NCBI GenBank assembly: GCA_002337125.1
Contig: DDFJ01000004.1
Coordinates: forward strand, 1,973,889-2,037,888
Direction: 5' to 3'
Source: Chitinophagaceae bacterium UBA1931
GTDB taxonomy: Bacteria; Bacteroidota; Bacteroidia; Chitinophagales; Chitinophagaceae
Length of the DNA stretch: 64,000 bases
The first letter of the stretch is position 1; each line of letters begins with the position of its first letter. The notes under the pieces are model-generated. The model did no database searches, was not told the origin of the DNA, and worked only from the letters and a program-made list of their open reading frames with translations. This document shows positions 35,986-45,587 of this stretch, piece by piece. A program made the translations under genes and the position numbers.

Positions 35986-36381
35986 ATGCCCACACCTCAG
36001 CAAATAGTTGACGAAATGCTGCAGAAAGATGCTTTCAGCAAATGGCTGGGTATAGAACTGATTGAAGTAAAAGAAGGTTACTGTAAACTGAAAATGACAA
36101 TCAGGGACGAAATGATTAACGGAGTTGGAATTGCACATGGCGGAATTATGTTTTCGCTCGCTGATACAGCTTTTGCATTTGCCTGTATTATACACAATAA
36201 GCACACTGTTTCATTAGAGGCATCAATCAGTTTTATTAAAATGCTGTCTGTGGGTGATCTTTTAATTGCAGATGCAACCGAATTGCACAATGGCAGATCA
36301 ACAAGCATCTATCTCATTTCAATCTTTAATCAGCATAATCAACTTGTAGCACAGTTTAAGGGAACAGGTTTTCACCACTAA
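35986..36381 (+). CDS. paaI: PaaI-like hotdog-fold acyl-CoA thioesterase
   Basis: A 131-residue single hotdog-domain protein. NGVGIAHGGIMFSLADTAFAFAC is the central helix region, with the conserved HGG and the Asp of SLADTAFAF that form the thioesterase active site. PaaI enzymes hydrolyse ring-hydroxylated phenylacetyl-CoA esters and protect the phenylacetate pathway from CoA trapping. No other paa genes are in the window, so a more general acyl-CoA role is possible. A palindromic operator-like site lies in the upstream region. Confidence 0.85.
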   Translation: MPTPQQIVDEMLQKDAFSKWLGIELIEVKEGYCKLKMTIRDEMINGVGIAHGGIMFSLADTAFAFACIIHNKHTVSLEASISFIKMLSVGDLLIADATELHNGRSTSIYLISIFNQHNQLVAQFKGTGFHH

Positions 36382-36658
36382 AAGATTAACAAATGTTCTT
36401 TTTGACAGCCTTAAGAATTACAAATATTTTTATTTTGTAGAAAAAAACACGACAAATCTTGTATGTTTAAAATTTTCATTCTAAGTTTGCTGTACCATTG
36501 ACCCTATATCTTTTATAAAGCCACCCCCTATCAACCCTTAGACCGTATCCAACTATCGTTACAAAAGCCTCATTTTTATTGGTTCAAATCCTCTTAATGC
36601 CGCAACAATAAGGTCCGTTTCCTTCTAAGCCACTATTGTTTTACTTAAACCTTTAATT

Positions 36659-38413
36659 ATGAAACTTTTTACTCTTGTAACGAAGAAGTTATTTTTAATG
36701 CTGTCTTTTGTTACAGCATCCGTAACCAGCTTTGCACAAACTGCAAGCATTAGTCCTTCATCCACACAAACAACATTTGCAGGCGGCTCGATTACTTTTA
36801 CTGCAACCAGGGGAAACAACAACTGGGGAAGCGGTTCTAACAGTGCAACCTATAGCTATTTGTGGACAGTTTCCGGTGGCACTTACACTATTTCAGGCAC
36901 AAATCCAATATCAGTTGGATCTGGTGGAGCTTCTAATCAAAAAACAATTACGTTTAGTTCGGCCGGCACTTACACTGTGTCATGCACAGTTACAAGATCT
37001 AGCAATGGTAACACAGCAACAACCTCATCAGTTACTGTAAATGTCTTCACGCCGAATCTTTATTCAACCTCTGGCACGGGCACTGTAAAAGCATATAAAG
37101 TAAACCCTGTTATTGGATCAATTGATTATGGTCCGGTGGATGTGTTTACTCCTTCAGGGAATACTGCCGGGCTTGGCAAAAACAAAGCCAATGTAAATGA
37201 TCCTCAGGGCTGCTTATATTATATACTTAATACAAACAATAACAGTGGAATTGTTCAGATTTATGCCGCTACTCCTACTGGAACAGGAGATACTAATGTC
37301 GGTTCCATAGATATGAACGGATCGGGCGATAACAACAGCCTTGGCTTTGTAAGGATTGGTTTTGACGCAAATGGAAAGGGCTGGATTATTGCAGGCGATG
37401 GCTCTACTTCTCTTTATATTGCATCATTCCAGGGAAATGGTACTAATGCCATCAGTAATGTTAACACTTTCAGTAATTCAACTTTAACCATTAGCGGTGG
37501 CAGTGCGTCAGAGTTTCAAAATGGCGATTTGGCAATTTCAGCTAACGGTACATTATATGCTTTAGCTAATGTTACTGGTGCCGATACTTACATTTATACA
37601 CTTAACTCATTAACAAATCCAACCACTTTAACAAAAAAATGGACCGTACAAACCGGAGGTGGACAATTTACAGGCACAAGTGTAAATGGAGTAGCATGGA
37701 CTCAGACAGGGTCATTGCACATTTCTACAGGTAATGGCATTTATTTTATTGATCAGACAACCGCTAATTCTGCAACAGGCACTGTTCAATGTACATTGAT
37801 CAGCAGCGTAAGCGGATTAACTGATTTGGGTTCAAGCGAGTTTCCAAGCAACTCAACTCTTCCTGTTGTTTACAGCAGTTTCAACGTTAAGAAAAACGGA
37901 TCAAATGCTGATCTTACCTGGACAACAGACAATGAAATCAACAACGATCATTTCATTGTACAACGCAGTACTGATGGCGTTCGTTTCCAGAATATAGGTA
38001 CAATCAATTCTAAAGGAAACGGATCATCACAACAATCATACAGCTATTCCGATCCTGTTGGTGCTAACACAATCGTTTATTACAGGCTTCAGCAGGTTGA
38101 TGTGAGCGGCTCAAGCACATATTCAAATATCGTGGCACTCAGAATTAACGCAGCTAACGCTGCCAAGATAACTGTATATCCAAACCCATTTGTAAGCGAT
38201 ATTAAACTGCAGGTTCAGGCAGATAAAAAAGAAGACATGGTAGTAAGAGTGAGCAATATGACCGGCCAGGTTGTACTTGCAAAAAAATACACCCTTCAAA
38301 CAGGCGATAATGTAATTGTTCTTACAGGTGTAGAATCACTGAAAACAGGAATCTATACTGTTGAAATGATTACCGACGGGTGGAAAACTGTTCAGAGGGT
38401 TACAAAACAATAG
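36659..38413 (+). CDS. secreted protein with PKD-like and T9SS type A sorting domains
   Basis: A 584-residue exported protein with a signal peptide (ends near VTSFAQ). A PKD/Ig-like domain follows (about 30-130) with YSYLWTVSGGTYTISG and AGTYTVSCTVT. The middle (about 135-400) has WD/NHL-like strand repeats (PQGCLYYIL, GFVRIGFDANGKGWII, GDLAISANGTLYALA). A fibronectin-like LTWTTDNEINNDHFIVQRS segment lies near 420-445. The C terminus is a type A T9SS domain opening with VYPNPF. Ligand and function are unknown; it may be an adhesin or a binding protein. It is monocistronic, with a strong terminator downstream. The 277-bp upstream gap shows no other gene. Confidence 0.85.
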   Translation: MKLFTLVTKKLFLMLSFVTASVTSFAQTASISPSSTQTTFAGGSITFTATRGNNNWGSGSNSATYSYLWTVSGGTYTISGTNPISVGSGGASNQKTITFSSAGTYTVSCTVTRSSNGNTATTSSVTVNVFTPNLYSTSGTGTVKAYKVNPVIGSIDYGPVDVFTPSGNTAGLGKNKANVNDPQGCLYYILNTNNNSGIVQIYAATPTGTGDTNVGSIDMNGSGDNNSLGFVRIGFDANGKGWIIAGDGSTSLYIASFQGNGTNAISNVNTFSNSTLTISGGSASEFQNGDLAISANGTLYALANVTGADTYIYTLNSLTNPTTLTKKWTVQTGGGQFTGTSVNGVAWTQTGSLHISTGNGIYFIDQTTANSATGTVQCTLISSVSGLTDLGSSEFPSNSTLPVVYSSFNVKKNGSNADLTWTTDNEINNDHFIVQRSTDGVRFQNIGTINSKGNGSSQQSYSYSDPVGANTIVYYRLQQVDVSGSSTYSNIVALRINAANAAKITVYPNPFVSDIKLQVQADKKEDMVVRVSNMTGQVVLAKKYTLQTGDNVIVLTGVESLKTGIYTVEMITDGWKTVQRVTKQ

Positions 38414-38440
38414 CGAGAAAGGATATTAATATCCTGATTA

Positions 38441-38473
38441 ACCCCTTTGCTTTTAAGCAAGGGGGTCTTTTTT
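38441..38473 (+). terminator. Rho-independent terminator
   Basis: A 12-bp stem (acccctttgctt / aagcaagggggt, one G-T pair) is followed directly by CTTTTTTT. It ends the T9SS protein transcript before obg. Confidence 0.92.
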
Positions 38474-38524
38474 TGCATTATCGTAGAGGCTAACCTTAAT
38501 AAGCCAATTCAATTTTCAAAAAAC

Positions 38525-38532
38525 TATCTTTG
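38525..38532 (+). promoter_or_regulatory. -7 box of obg
   Basis: TATCTTTG is an exact TAnnTTTG match ending 8 bp before the obg ATG, giving a near-leaderless mRNA. No clear -33 TTTG is visible. Confidence 0.55.
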
Positions 38533-38540
38533 CCCCGAGC

Positions 38541-39530
38541 ATGGAAAAGAACTTCATTGATTACATACGGGTATTTTGTCGCAGTGGCCACGGTGGTGCT
38601 GGCATTAAACATTTTTTGCGGAATAAACTTACAGCCAAAGGTGGACCCGATGGTGGCGATGGCGGCCGTGGTGCACATATCATTTTAAAAGGTAATGCCC
38701 AGCTGTGGACATTGCTTCACCTCCGTTATTTAAAAAATATTCTGGCAGAAGATGGTGCTCCCGGCGGACATAACAACAAAACCGGCAGGGATGGAAAAGA
38801 TATTATCATCGAAGTTCCCCTGGGAACCATTGCACGTGATGAAGAAACCGGCAAGCTTGAAGCTGAAATTTTAGAAGATGGCCAGGAAATAATTCTGATC
38901 AAGGGAGGAAGAGGGGGTTTAGGTAATTCAAACTTTGCAACAGCAACAAACCAGGTACCTGAATATGCACAGCCGGGCGAACCAGGTATTGAAGGTTGGA
39001 AATTACTTGAACTGAAAGTACTTGCTGATGTTGGTTTGGTTGGATTTCCCAATGCTGGGAAATCGACTTTGTTATCATCGATAACAGCTGCCAAACCCAA
39101 AATTGCTGATTACGCTTTTACAACACTGGTACCGCAATTGGGCATGGTGGAATATCGTGATGCAAAAAGTTTTTGTATTGCCGATTTACCTGGAATTATT
39201 GAAGGTGCTGCTGAAGGAAAGGGATTAGGACACCGCTTTCTCCGTCATATTGAACGCAACGCTGTATTGCTGTTTCTAATTCCAGCTGACAGTAATGATC
39301 ATAAAAAAGAATTTGAAATTTTAGTAAACGAACTGGAAGAATACAACCCGGAAATGCTGCAGAAAGATTTTATCATTGCCATCAGCAAAAGCGATATGCT
39401 GGATGATGAATTAAAAGAAGCAATTGAAAAAGAGTTGCCGAAAAATGTTCCGCATGTATTTATTTCATCTGTAACCGGTCAGGGTTTAACAGAGTTAAAA
39501 GATATTCTCTGGCAAAAACTAAACGACTAA
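38541..39530 (+). CDS. obg: GTPase Obg/CgtA
   Basis: A 329-residue GTPase. The glycine-rich Obg fold (residues 1-157) contains GGPDGGDGGRG and GGRGGLGNSNFATATNQ. The G domain has G1 GFPNAGKS (168-175), G2 YAFTTLVPQLG, G3 DLPGIIEGA and G4-like ISKSD. The C-terminal OCT extension found in some Obg proteins is absent, as in many Bacteroidota. It acts in large ribosomal-subunit maturation and stress signalling. Downstream, a CPBP-like membrane protein starts 40 bp later on the same strand. Confidence 0.97.
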   Translation: MEKNFIDYIRVFCRSGHGGAGIKHFLRNKLTAKGGPDGGDGGRGAHIILKGNAQLWTLLHLRYLKNILAEDGAPGGHNNKTGRDGKDIIIEVPLGTIARDEETGKLEAEILEDGQEIILIKGGRGGLGNSNFATATNQVPEYAQPGEPGIEGWKLLELKVLADVGLVGFPNAGKSTLLSSITAAKPKIADYAFTTLVPQLGMVEYRDAKSFCIADLPGIIEGAAEGKGLGHRFLRHIERNAVLLFLIPADSNDHKKEFEILVNELEEYNPEMLQKDFIIAISKSDMLDDELKEAIEKELPKNVPHVFISSVTGQGLTELKDILWQKLND

Positions 39531-39570
39531 AAGACAATCTTCAACATTTCATCTCAACATAAGCATTGCG

Positions 39571-40461
39571 TTGAAAAAACTGATAACAGGAACTATCGCT
39601 GACCTGCAGCAAATTTTTTCATGGAAGAAATACCTTGTTGCTTTTGCAATTATTGCAACAGTTTGCTATATCAATTATTTCAGCAGTTTTCATTTCTGGT
39701 TAAGGGCTAAACCGTTTTCTCTTACCTTACCCTGGTATTATTTATTATTCTTTATTTTCCTGTTTACAGGTCTTGTTATTCAAACAGGAAAACTTTCATT
39801 GACAAAAAACACTGCTTTCGTTTTATTTATTTCACCGTTATTGTTTGCATTAAAAGTTGCTTTCCCTGTAAATCAACTGTTCGGCGAAGTACTTGCTCCT
39901 GAATATTTAAAAACATTTCATCAGCCAATTGCATGGCTGGCAGGTGTTATTATTATTTCATCCTCATTGTTATTAGTGCATCGTTACTTGTACGGCACAT
40001 GGACATTGTTTGGAATAAAAAAAACAACTTCACTTTCATCGTATGCAATGCTTGTTTTAATGATGCTGCCCTTGTTGTTATTTGCATCAGCACAAAAAGA
40101 TTTTTCTTTGATTTACCCCAGGGCAAAAGTAATTGCTGAAAATCTTGGCAGCAGTGCTACAACATGGCATTATCTTTTTTTTGAAGCAGCTTATACTTCT
40201 GATTTCATAAGCATTGAACTTTTCTTTCGTGGCTTCTTAATCATTGTGCTGGGTAAAGCATTGGGCAAAGACTGTATTCTGCCAATTGCGCTGTTTTATT
40301 TTTCCATTCACCTCGGCAAACCCATGTTTGAAGCCATCAGCAGTTTTTTTGGCGGGCTCATTCTCGGGTCAATTTCTTACAAAAGTCAAAGCATCTGGGG
40401 TGGCTGGATGGTGCATGTCAGCATTGCGCTGTTAATGGAACTTTTTGGCTTTCTCTTTTAA
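39571..40461 (+). CDS. CPBP (Rce1/Abi)-like intramembrane protein with degenerate active site
   Basis: A 296-residue polytopic membrane protein (about eight helices) with a TTG start. The region SIELFFRGFL (residues 214-223) aligns with the family's EExxxR motif, but the first, catalytic Glu is Ile215. The second Glu216 and Arg220 are kept. SIHLGKP supplies the motif-2 His247, and WMVHVSIALLMELF is the last motif. Loss of the first Glu argues against protease activity, or marks a divergent subfamily using another residue. Known members process prenylated or signal peptides or give phage immunity. It follows obg by 40 bp and precedes a secreted protein by 50 bp. Confidence 0.7.
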   Translation: MKKLITGTIADLQQIFSWKKYLVAFAIIATVCYINYFSSFHFWLRAKPFSLTLPWYYLLFFIFLFTGLVIQTGKLSLTKNTAFVLFISPLLFALKVAFPVNQLFGEVLAPEYLKTFHQPIAWLAGVIIISSSLLLVHRYLYGTWTLFGIKKTTSLSSYAMLVLMMLPLLLFASAQKDFSLIYPRAKVIAENLGSSATTWHYLFFEAAYTSDFISIELFFRGFLIIVLGKALGKDCILPIALFYFSIHLGKPMFEAISSFFGGLILGSISYKSQSIWGGWMVHVSIALLMELFGFLF

Positions 40462-40511
40462 CATCATCAAAAGTTTTCCTTTCAGTACTTTTATTATTCA
40501 ATCGTTCAGCT

Positions 40512-41333
40512 ATGAAGAAACTGTTGTTTTTCACTTTGGCATTTGTTTGTGTATCTGTTTTTGCTCCTGCGCAATCTGTGAGGCAGATTCGTAAAAGTTT
40601 TGAAATGAAAATGCCTTCAGGTCCCGGCGATAATGGAGGTACTGTTGCCATTAATTTAAAGAATCGTTACTTCTATGCAACCATTGCCGGCAACAAAACG
40701 TATTCTATCGCTTACTTCAATGCCATTGGAGAAATGATGTCGCCACCTGATCTTTCGCAACTTGCAGATATACGTGGTATGTGGTACAGTACTGCATTAA
40801 AAACATTTGTTGCAAACGGGTATGGATCTACCGGCTGGTTTACCTATGTGCTCGATGATGCAGGTGTTGTGTATGATGTAAAACCATTGTTCAGTGGACA
40901 GCTTCAGCCTTTCCCTAATTCTGTTGGCCAATATAATCAACGGGAAAATCTTGTTCATTTTCTAAAAGGTTCAACAGTGGTTGCGTACGATGCTGCAACA
41001 GGAAAAGAAATCAAAGAAAAAACTGTATTGATAAAAGCTGGTTATACAAAAAAAATGCCTCCTCCTGCAGGAACAGTAATCGACTCCAATGCAGTGTTGA
41101 AAGATTACAACTCAACCACGGTCATATATACCGGCATGACCAATGCTGAATTTGGTTTACTGAATATTAAAACAAAGGAAATAGAATTGTACAGCAAAGC
41201 TGATGGGTTGATGACGCAGAAATTAAAACTGCCTGATGATGCAGTTGTGAAAGACAAACTGAATTTCAGCTTCTGCAATAATGTTTATTTTTTGTACGAC
41301 AGCAGGAAACGTTCCTGGATTGCTTACAGGTAG
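40512..41333 (+). CDS. hypothetical secreted protein
   Basis: A 273-residue protein with a signal peptide (KKLLFFTLAFVCVSVFA, cleavage near APAQS). The mature part is a series of short beta-strand/turn elements (NLKNRYFYATIAG, AYFNAIGEMM, YVLDDAGVVYDV, LLNIKTKEIELYS) that suggest a beta-propeller-like or WD40-like fold of about five blades. No family motif was identified. It lies 50 bp after the CPBP-like gene and about 58 bp before a small membrane protein, so it could be in one transcript with them. Confidence 0.7.
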   Translation: MKKLLFFTLAFVCVSVFAPAQSVRQIRKSFEMKMPSGPGDNGGTVAINLKNRYFYATIAGNKTYSIAYFNAIGEMMSPPDLSQLADIRGMWYSTALKTFVANGYGSTGWFTYVLDDAGVVYDVKPLFSGQLQPFPNSVGQYNQRENLVHFLKGSTVVAYDAATGKEIKEKTVLIKAGYTKKMPPPAGTVIDSNAVLKDYNSTTVIYTGMTNAEFGLLNIKTKEIELYSKADGLMTQKLKLPDDAVVKDKLNFSFCNNVYFLYDSRKRSWIAYR

Positions 41334-41391
41334 CACTTCATTGTTACGACTATTTTCCTCTAACCATAAAAACATCAACATATATTTTTTT

Positions 41392-41808
41392 ATGAGCAGC
41401 CCTTCAAAAAAACAACTGCTTGATTATATTCCATTAACTATTCTAATAATTTCAGCAACTGTTAGCTGGATACAAATGCTTACATCCAATACAATTCTTC
41501 AATGGCAGCATTATTTAGGAATTCTTTTTTTAATAATCAATGCTTTTGTCTTTTTTAAAAATCACAAAGCAGGAGTGCTGTTTTCAGGACTGGCATTAAT
41601 CCTGGCATTGATTGGTATAATTTCTTTTAACGTAGGCATAATAGAATCCTCTTTATATTGGACTATTTCTGATATTAAAATCCCATTATCTTTTGGAAAT
41701 CCAATCATTATTATCTGGCTGATTCTTCATATTATTTTATCTGGAAAGTATTATTTTGGAATTTTGACTAAACAATACTGGAGAACATTCTTAAGCCAGA
41801 AATTATAA
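41392..41808 (+). CDS. hypothetical small membrane protein
   Basis: A 138-residue integral membrane protein with four predicted transmembrane helices (about residues 13-29, 38-53, 60-82, 98-117). No family was recognised. The ATG at 41392 is preferred because the longer in-frame reading overlaps the 3' end of the previous gene with no hydrophobic or coding character. The charged C terminus ends in a short basic helix. Confidence 0.65.
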   Translation: MSSPSKKQLLDYIPLTILIISATVSWIQMLTSNTILQWQHYLGILFLIINAFVFFKNHKAGVLFSGLALILALIGIISFNVGIIESSLYWTISDIKIPLSFGNPIIIIWLILHIILSGKYYFGILTKQYWRTFLSQKL

Positions 41809-41885
41809 GACAATTTTTCCCTTTTTTATCCTTAGCCATCATATCAACACGCATATTTTGTTTTCGGTAAATCGCCGGATAGGGA

Positions 41886-41893
41886 TATATTTA
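41886..41893 (+). promoter_or_regulatory. possible -7 box of the GH63 gene
   Basis: TATATTTA, one mismatch from TAnnTTTG, lies 26 bp before the ATG. No -33 element is evident. Confidence 0.3.
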
Positions 41894-41919
41894 GCCGTAA
41901 GGATAAATACAACTGAAGG

Positions 41920-44529
41920 ATGCGATTTACGGAAACAGAACGGCTGTCTGCCTCTGACAATAATAAGAACTGGAAAAAATGGGGACCCTACCTTTCTGAA
42001 AGGCAATGGGCAACTGTGCGTGAAGATTACAGTGCCGAGGGGAATGCATGGAATTACATCAACCACGATCTTGCACGCAGCTATGCTTACCGCTGGGGCG
42101 AAGAAGGCATTGCAGGCTTTTGTGATACCGACCAGGTTTTATGCATTGCCCCTGCATTCTGGAACGGGAAAGATTCGATTTTAAAAGAACGTTTTTTTGG
42201 CTTAACAAATAATGAAGGCAATCATGGTGAAGATGTGAAAGAACTTTACTTTCATTTAGATTCTTCACCAACGCATAGCTATTGCAAATTTTTATACAAA
42301 TACCCGCAGCAGGCTTTTCCTTATCTCGATTTAGTAAACAAGAATAAAACTGACCGGCTTACACCTGAATTTGAACTTACAGATACTGATGCATTTCAAA
42401 ACAACCGCTATTTTGATTGTTATATTGAATATGCAAAAAATGAAATCAATGATCTGCTGATGCGGATTACTGTGTTTAACCGTGCAGATGAAGAAGCAGA
42501 AATTCATGTATTGCCGCATGTGTGGTTCAGAAATTTCTGGAAGCACAATCCACGTTTCAGTAAACCGGAAATTAACTCCGTATCTGAAAGCTGTTTGCAA
42601 ACAACATCATCACGCAATGGCAATTATTATTTTTATCATGATGATGGTGAGCAGTTGTTTTGTGAAAATGAAACAAACAACCAGCGGATGTACAGCCGCA
42701 CAAATGATTATCCTTTTGTGAAAGATGGCATCAATAATTATGTTGTAAACGGCGAGCCAACTGTTAATCCTGCAAAGCAGGGAACAAAAGCAGCAGTATG
42801 GTTAAAGAAAACAATTTCATCTGGCGGTTCTGCAACATTCCGTGTGAGGTTGAGTAACAAACCTGTTGCTGACCCATGGCTTGATTTTGCAGCTGTGTTT
42901 ACCAAATGTATTGCACAAACAAACCAGTATTACAGCAACCTTGCACCAAAACATCTTTCATCCGAACAAAAGAAATTAGTAAGAAGTGCATTTGGTGGAT
43001 TGTTATGGACCAAACAGTTTTATTATCTCGATGTATTTAAATGGCTGTTTGGCGAACCAAACGATCCGGCACCAAAACGAAATCATAAACAGAATTACGA
43101 CTGGCAACATCTTACCTGTCGCAACATTCTTTCCATGCCCGACAAATGGGAGTATCCCTGGTTTGCAGCATGGGATCTTGCTTTTCATGCAGCAAGTTTT
43201 GTACATATAGATCCTGATTTTGCCAAACAGCAATTACTGGTGATGCTGCGTGAATATTATATGCATCCCAACGGACAAATACCTGCATACGAATGGAATT
43301 TCAGTGATGTGAATCCTCCGGTACACGCATGGGGAGTATGGTATGTGTATGAAGAAGACAAGAAAAAAACAGGTGTGGGCGACCGTGATTTTCTTGAACG
43401 TGCTTTTCAAAAACTGCTGATGAATTTTACCTGGTGGGTAAACCAGAAAGACTCTAACGGTACTGATATTTTTGAAGGCGGATTTTTAGGTTTGGATAAT
43501 ATTGGCGTGTTTGACCGTAACCATATGCCGCCCGGTATTAAAAAATTGCAACAGGCCGATGCCACCAGCTGGATGGCGATGTATTCTCTGAACATGCTGC
43601 GTATTTCACTGGAGCTGGCTCAACATAATCTTGCTTATGAAGAATCGGCTGCAAAATTCTTCCGTCACTTTTTGAATATTGGTTGGGCAATGAGTCATAT
43701 TGGTCAGAAAGATATTTCGCTGTGGGATGATGAAGATGCTTTTTATTATGATGCCATTCAATTTGAAAACGGCACAAGTCAGCGCATGAGAATACGTTCT
43801 CTTGTTGGTATTATTCCATTGCTTGCAGTTGAAATTATTCATGGCAGTGAGTTTAAAAATCTGCGACAGTTTAATACAAGGCTTGATGTAATACGTTTAA
43901 CAAGACCTGATCTTACAAGAATCATTACCGACATTGATAAGAAAAATGCAGATGGCAATTACCTCTTTGCAATTATGGTTGATGATCGTATGGAAAAACT
44001 GTTGAAACGTTTATTGGATGAAGCAGAGTTTCTATCGGATTATGGAATCCGTTCATTATCCAAAGCACATGAAACACCATATTCATTCAGCTACCAGGGA
44101 AATACATACAGCATACAATATGAACCCGGCGAAAGTACAAGCTCTATGTTTGGAGGCAATTCAAACTGGCGTGGGCCTATCTGGTTGCCATTAAATTATC
44201 TCATCATTCATTCATTACGTAAGTATTACCAGTATTACGGGGATAAATACACGTATGAATTCCCTTCAGGTTCCGGCAACAAATTAAACCTGAAACAAAT
44301 TGCCAATGAATTAACAAGGCGATTGGTAAAAATATTTGAACGTAATGACGAAGGTGCCTTTCAATATCACAACAACAAACAACAGGTGTGGACTGATGAA
44401 CATTTTAAAGACCATCATTTGTTTTATGAATTCTTTCATGGCGATACAGGTCAAGGTCTCGGCGCATCACATCAAACTGGATGGACGGCATTAATTGCAA
44501 ACTTATTGTTGGAAATGGATGAAGAATGA
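41920..44529 (+). CDS. GH63-type glucosidase (MGH1-like catalytic domain)
   Basis: An 869-residue cytoplasmic enzyme without a signal peptide. The N-terminal beta-rich domain contains WGPYLSERQWATVREDYS, ARSYAYRWGEEGIAGFCD and GLTNNEGNHGEDVKE. The C-terminal (alpha/alpha)6 barrel (about residues 340-865) contains FFAWD-type WFAAWDLAFHAA, GNSNWRGPIWLPLNY and HFKDHHLFYEFFHGDTGQG. These are landmarks of the bacterial GH63/MGH1-like group annotated as glucosidase. Relatives act on glucosides, including mannosyl- and glucosylglycerate, but the substrate of this long subgroup is not established. It is about twice the size of the short GH63 glycosylglycerate hydrolases. It stands alone. Confidence 0.82.
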   Translation: MRFTETERLSASDNNKNWKKWGPYLSERQWATVREDYSAEGNAWNYINHDLARSYAYRWGEEGIAGFCDTDQVLCIAPAFWNGKDSILKERFFGLTNNEGNHGEDVKELYFHLDSSPTHSYCKFLYKYPQQAFPYLDLVNKNKTDRLTPEFELTDTDAFQNNRYFDCYIEYAKNEINDLLMRITVFNRADEEAEIHVLPHVWFRNFWKHNPRFSKPEINSVSESCLQTTSSRNGNYYFYHDDGEQLFCENETNNQRMYSRTNDYPFVKDGINNYVVNGEPTVNPAKQGTKAAVWLKKTISSGGSATFRVRLSNKPVADPWLDFAAVFTKCIAQTNQYYSNLAPKHLSSEQKKLVRSAFGGLLWTKQFYYLDVFKWLFGEPNDPAPKRNHKQNYDWQHLTCRNILSMPDKWEYPWFAAWDLAFHAASFVHIDPDFAKQQLLVMLREYYMHPNGQIPAYEWNFSDVNPPVHAWGVWYVYEEDKKKTGVGDRDFLERAFQKLLMNFTWWVNQKDSNGTDIFEGGFLGLDNIGVFDRNHMPPGIKKLQQADATSWMAMYSLNMLRISLELAQHNLAYEESAAKFFRHFLNIGWAMSHIGQKDISLWDDEDAFYYDAIQFENGTSQRMRIRSLVGIIPLLAVEIIHGSEFKNLRQFNTRLDVIRLTRPDLTRIITDIDKKNADGNYLFAIMVDDRMEKLLKRLLDEAEFLSDYGIRSLSKAHETPYSFSYQGNTYSIQYEPGESTSSMFGGNSNWRGPIWLPLNYLIIHSLRKYYQYYGDKYTYEFPSGSGNKLNLKQIANELTRRLVKIFERNDEGAFQYHNNKQQVWTDEHFKDHHLFYEFFHGDTGQGLGASHQTGWTALIANLLLEMDEE

Positions 44530-44687
44530 GTTATTTCAATTTCATCTTTTTTTAACCGTTTGTTTAAGATTAGTTGATGAAAGAATTATCATCTCTATAT
44601 TGTTTTCAAACAATTAGTAATAAATAATACTTAAAGATTTGTAATAATTTATATTTAGTGTATTTTCGGATTTCTTAACAACTAAAT

Positions 44688-45584
44688 ATGAGATTTTTCA
44701 GCACCTCATTCATTGCAATGCTGTTATGGTATTGCAGTAATGCACAAACAATCAATGTATCAGGGCAATGTATGACAGGTACAATCACCCTCACACAAAT
44801 TTCAAATGTAAATGGAAAACCCGCTTATCAAGGTACAGGCACAGTTCAGGGATTTGCAGGTGTAACAGTAAGTATCTATTGGATTGGAGCCCCGGATAAT
44901 GTTTGGGTCCTTGATTTTGATGGCCAGCCATATTATCAGAATGCTTGTAATTCCAGCGGTCCTTATGGAACTGGAAATGTTAGTTGTCCCTGGACGACTG
45001 TTCCGTCAACTTCTTGTACAGGTGGAGCAGCGTTATCAATTGCAGGTGTAGGTGTGCTACCTGTTAATTTGATAAGCTTTACTGCGAAAAAAGAAAATAA
45101 AGAAGTAATCCTTAATTGGAAAACTGCATCAGAAAACAACAATAAAGGTTTTGATGTACAGAGAAGTAAGGATGGCTTCAGTTGGATTTCACTTGGATTT
45201 ATAAACGGTGCAATTAATTCTTCTTTGGAAAAAGAATATGTTTTCAATGACAAAGCTCCTTTATCAGGAAAAAATTATTACCGCCTTGCCCAACAAGATC
45301 TTGATGGCAACAAAACATATTCATCGATCGTAAATCTTGATTTTTCAACAACCGGTTATTACACATTAGGCAATAACCCAGGTAATGGTGTTTACAAATT
45401 AAATATCCTGTCTTCTCAATTATTTGAAGTAACGGTTCTTGATTTAACCGGTAAAAAAATACTAAGCACTACAGCAGGCGCAGGTGTACACCAGGTAGAC
45501 ATCAGTAATTATGCAGCTGGTACTTACTTCCTGAGGCTTACAAATGGAAACGTAACATTTACTGAAAAACTCATCAAACAATAA
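44688..45584 (+). CDS. small secreted protein with T9SS type A sorting domain
   Basis: A 298-residue exported protein with a signal peptide ending near SNAQ. The N-terminal domain (about 20-125) is rich in Gly, Thr and Tyr and has four Cys (QCM, NACNSS, VSCPWT, TSCTGG). A fibronectin-like segment, LPVNLISFTAKKENKEVILNWKTASE (read as two parts, about 126-150), leads into a type A T9SS sorting domain (about 222-298). It starts a tight plus-strand series: the Tat-signal protein begins 3 bp after its stop, then come the collar protein (12 bp), LRR protein (11 bp) and sulfotransferase (48 bp). Confidence 0.8.
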   Translation: MRFFSTSFIAMLLWYCSNAQTINVSGQCMTGTITLTQISNVNGKPAYQGTGTVQGFAGVTVSIYWIGAPDNVWVLDFDGQPYYQNACNSSGPYGTGNVSCPWTTVPSTSCTGGAALSIAGVGVLPVNLISFTAKKENKEVILNWKTASENNNKGFDVQRSKDGFSWISLGFINGAINSSLEKEYVFNDKAPLSGKNYYRLAQQDLDGNKTYSSIVNLDFSTTGYYTLGNNPGNGVYKLNILSSQLFEVTVLDLTGKKILSTTAGAGVHQVDISNYAAGTYFLRLTNGNVTFTEKLIKQ

Positions 45585-45587
45585 AGG

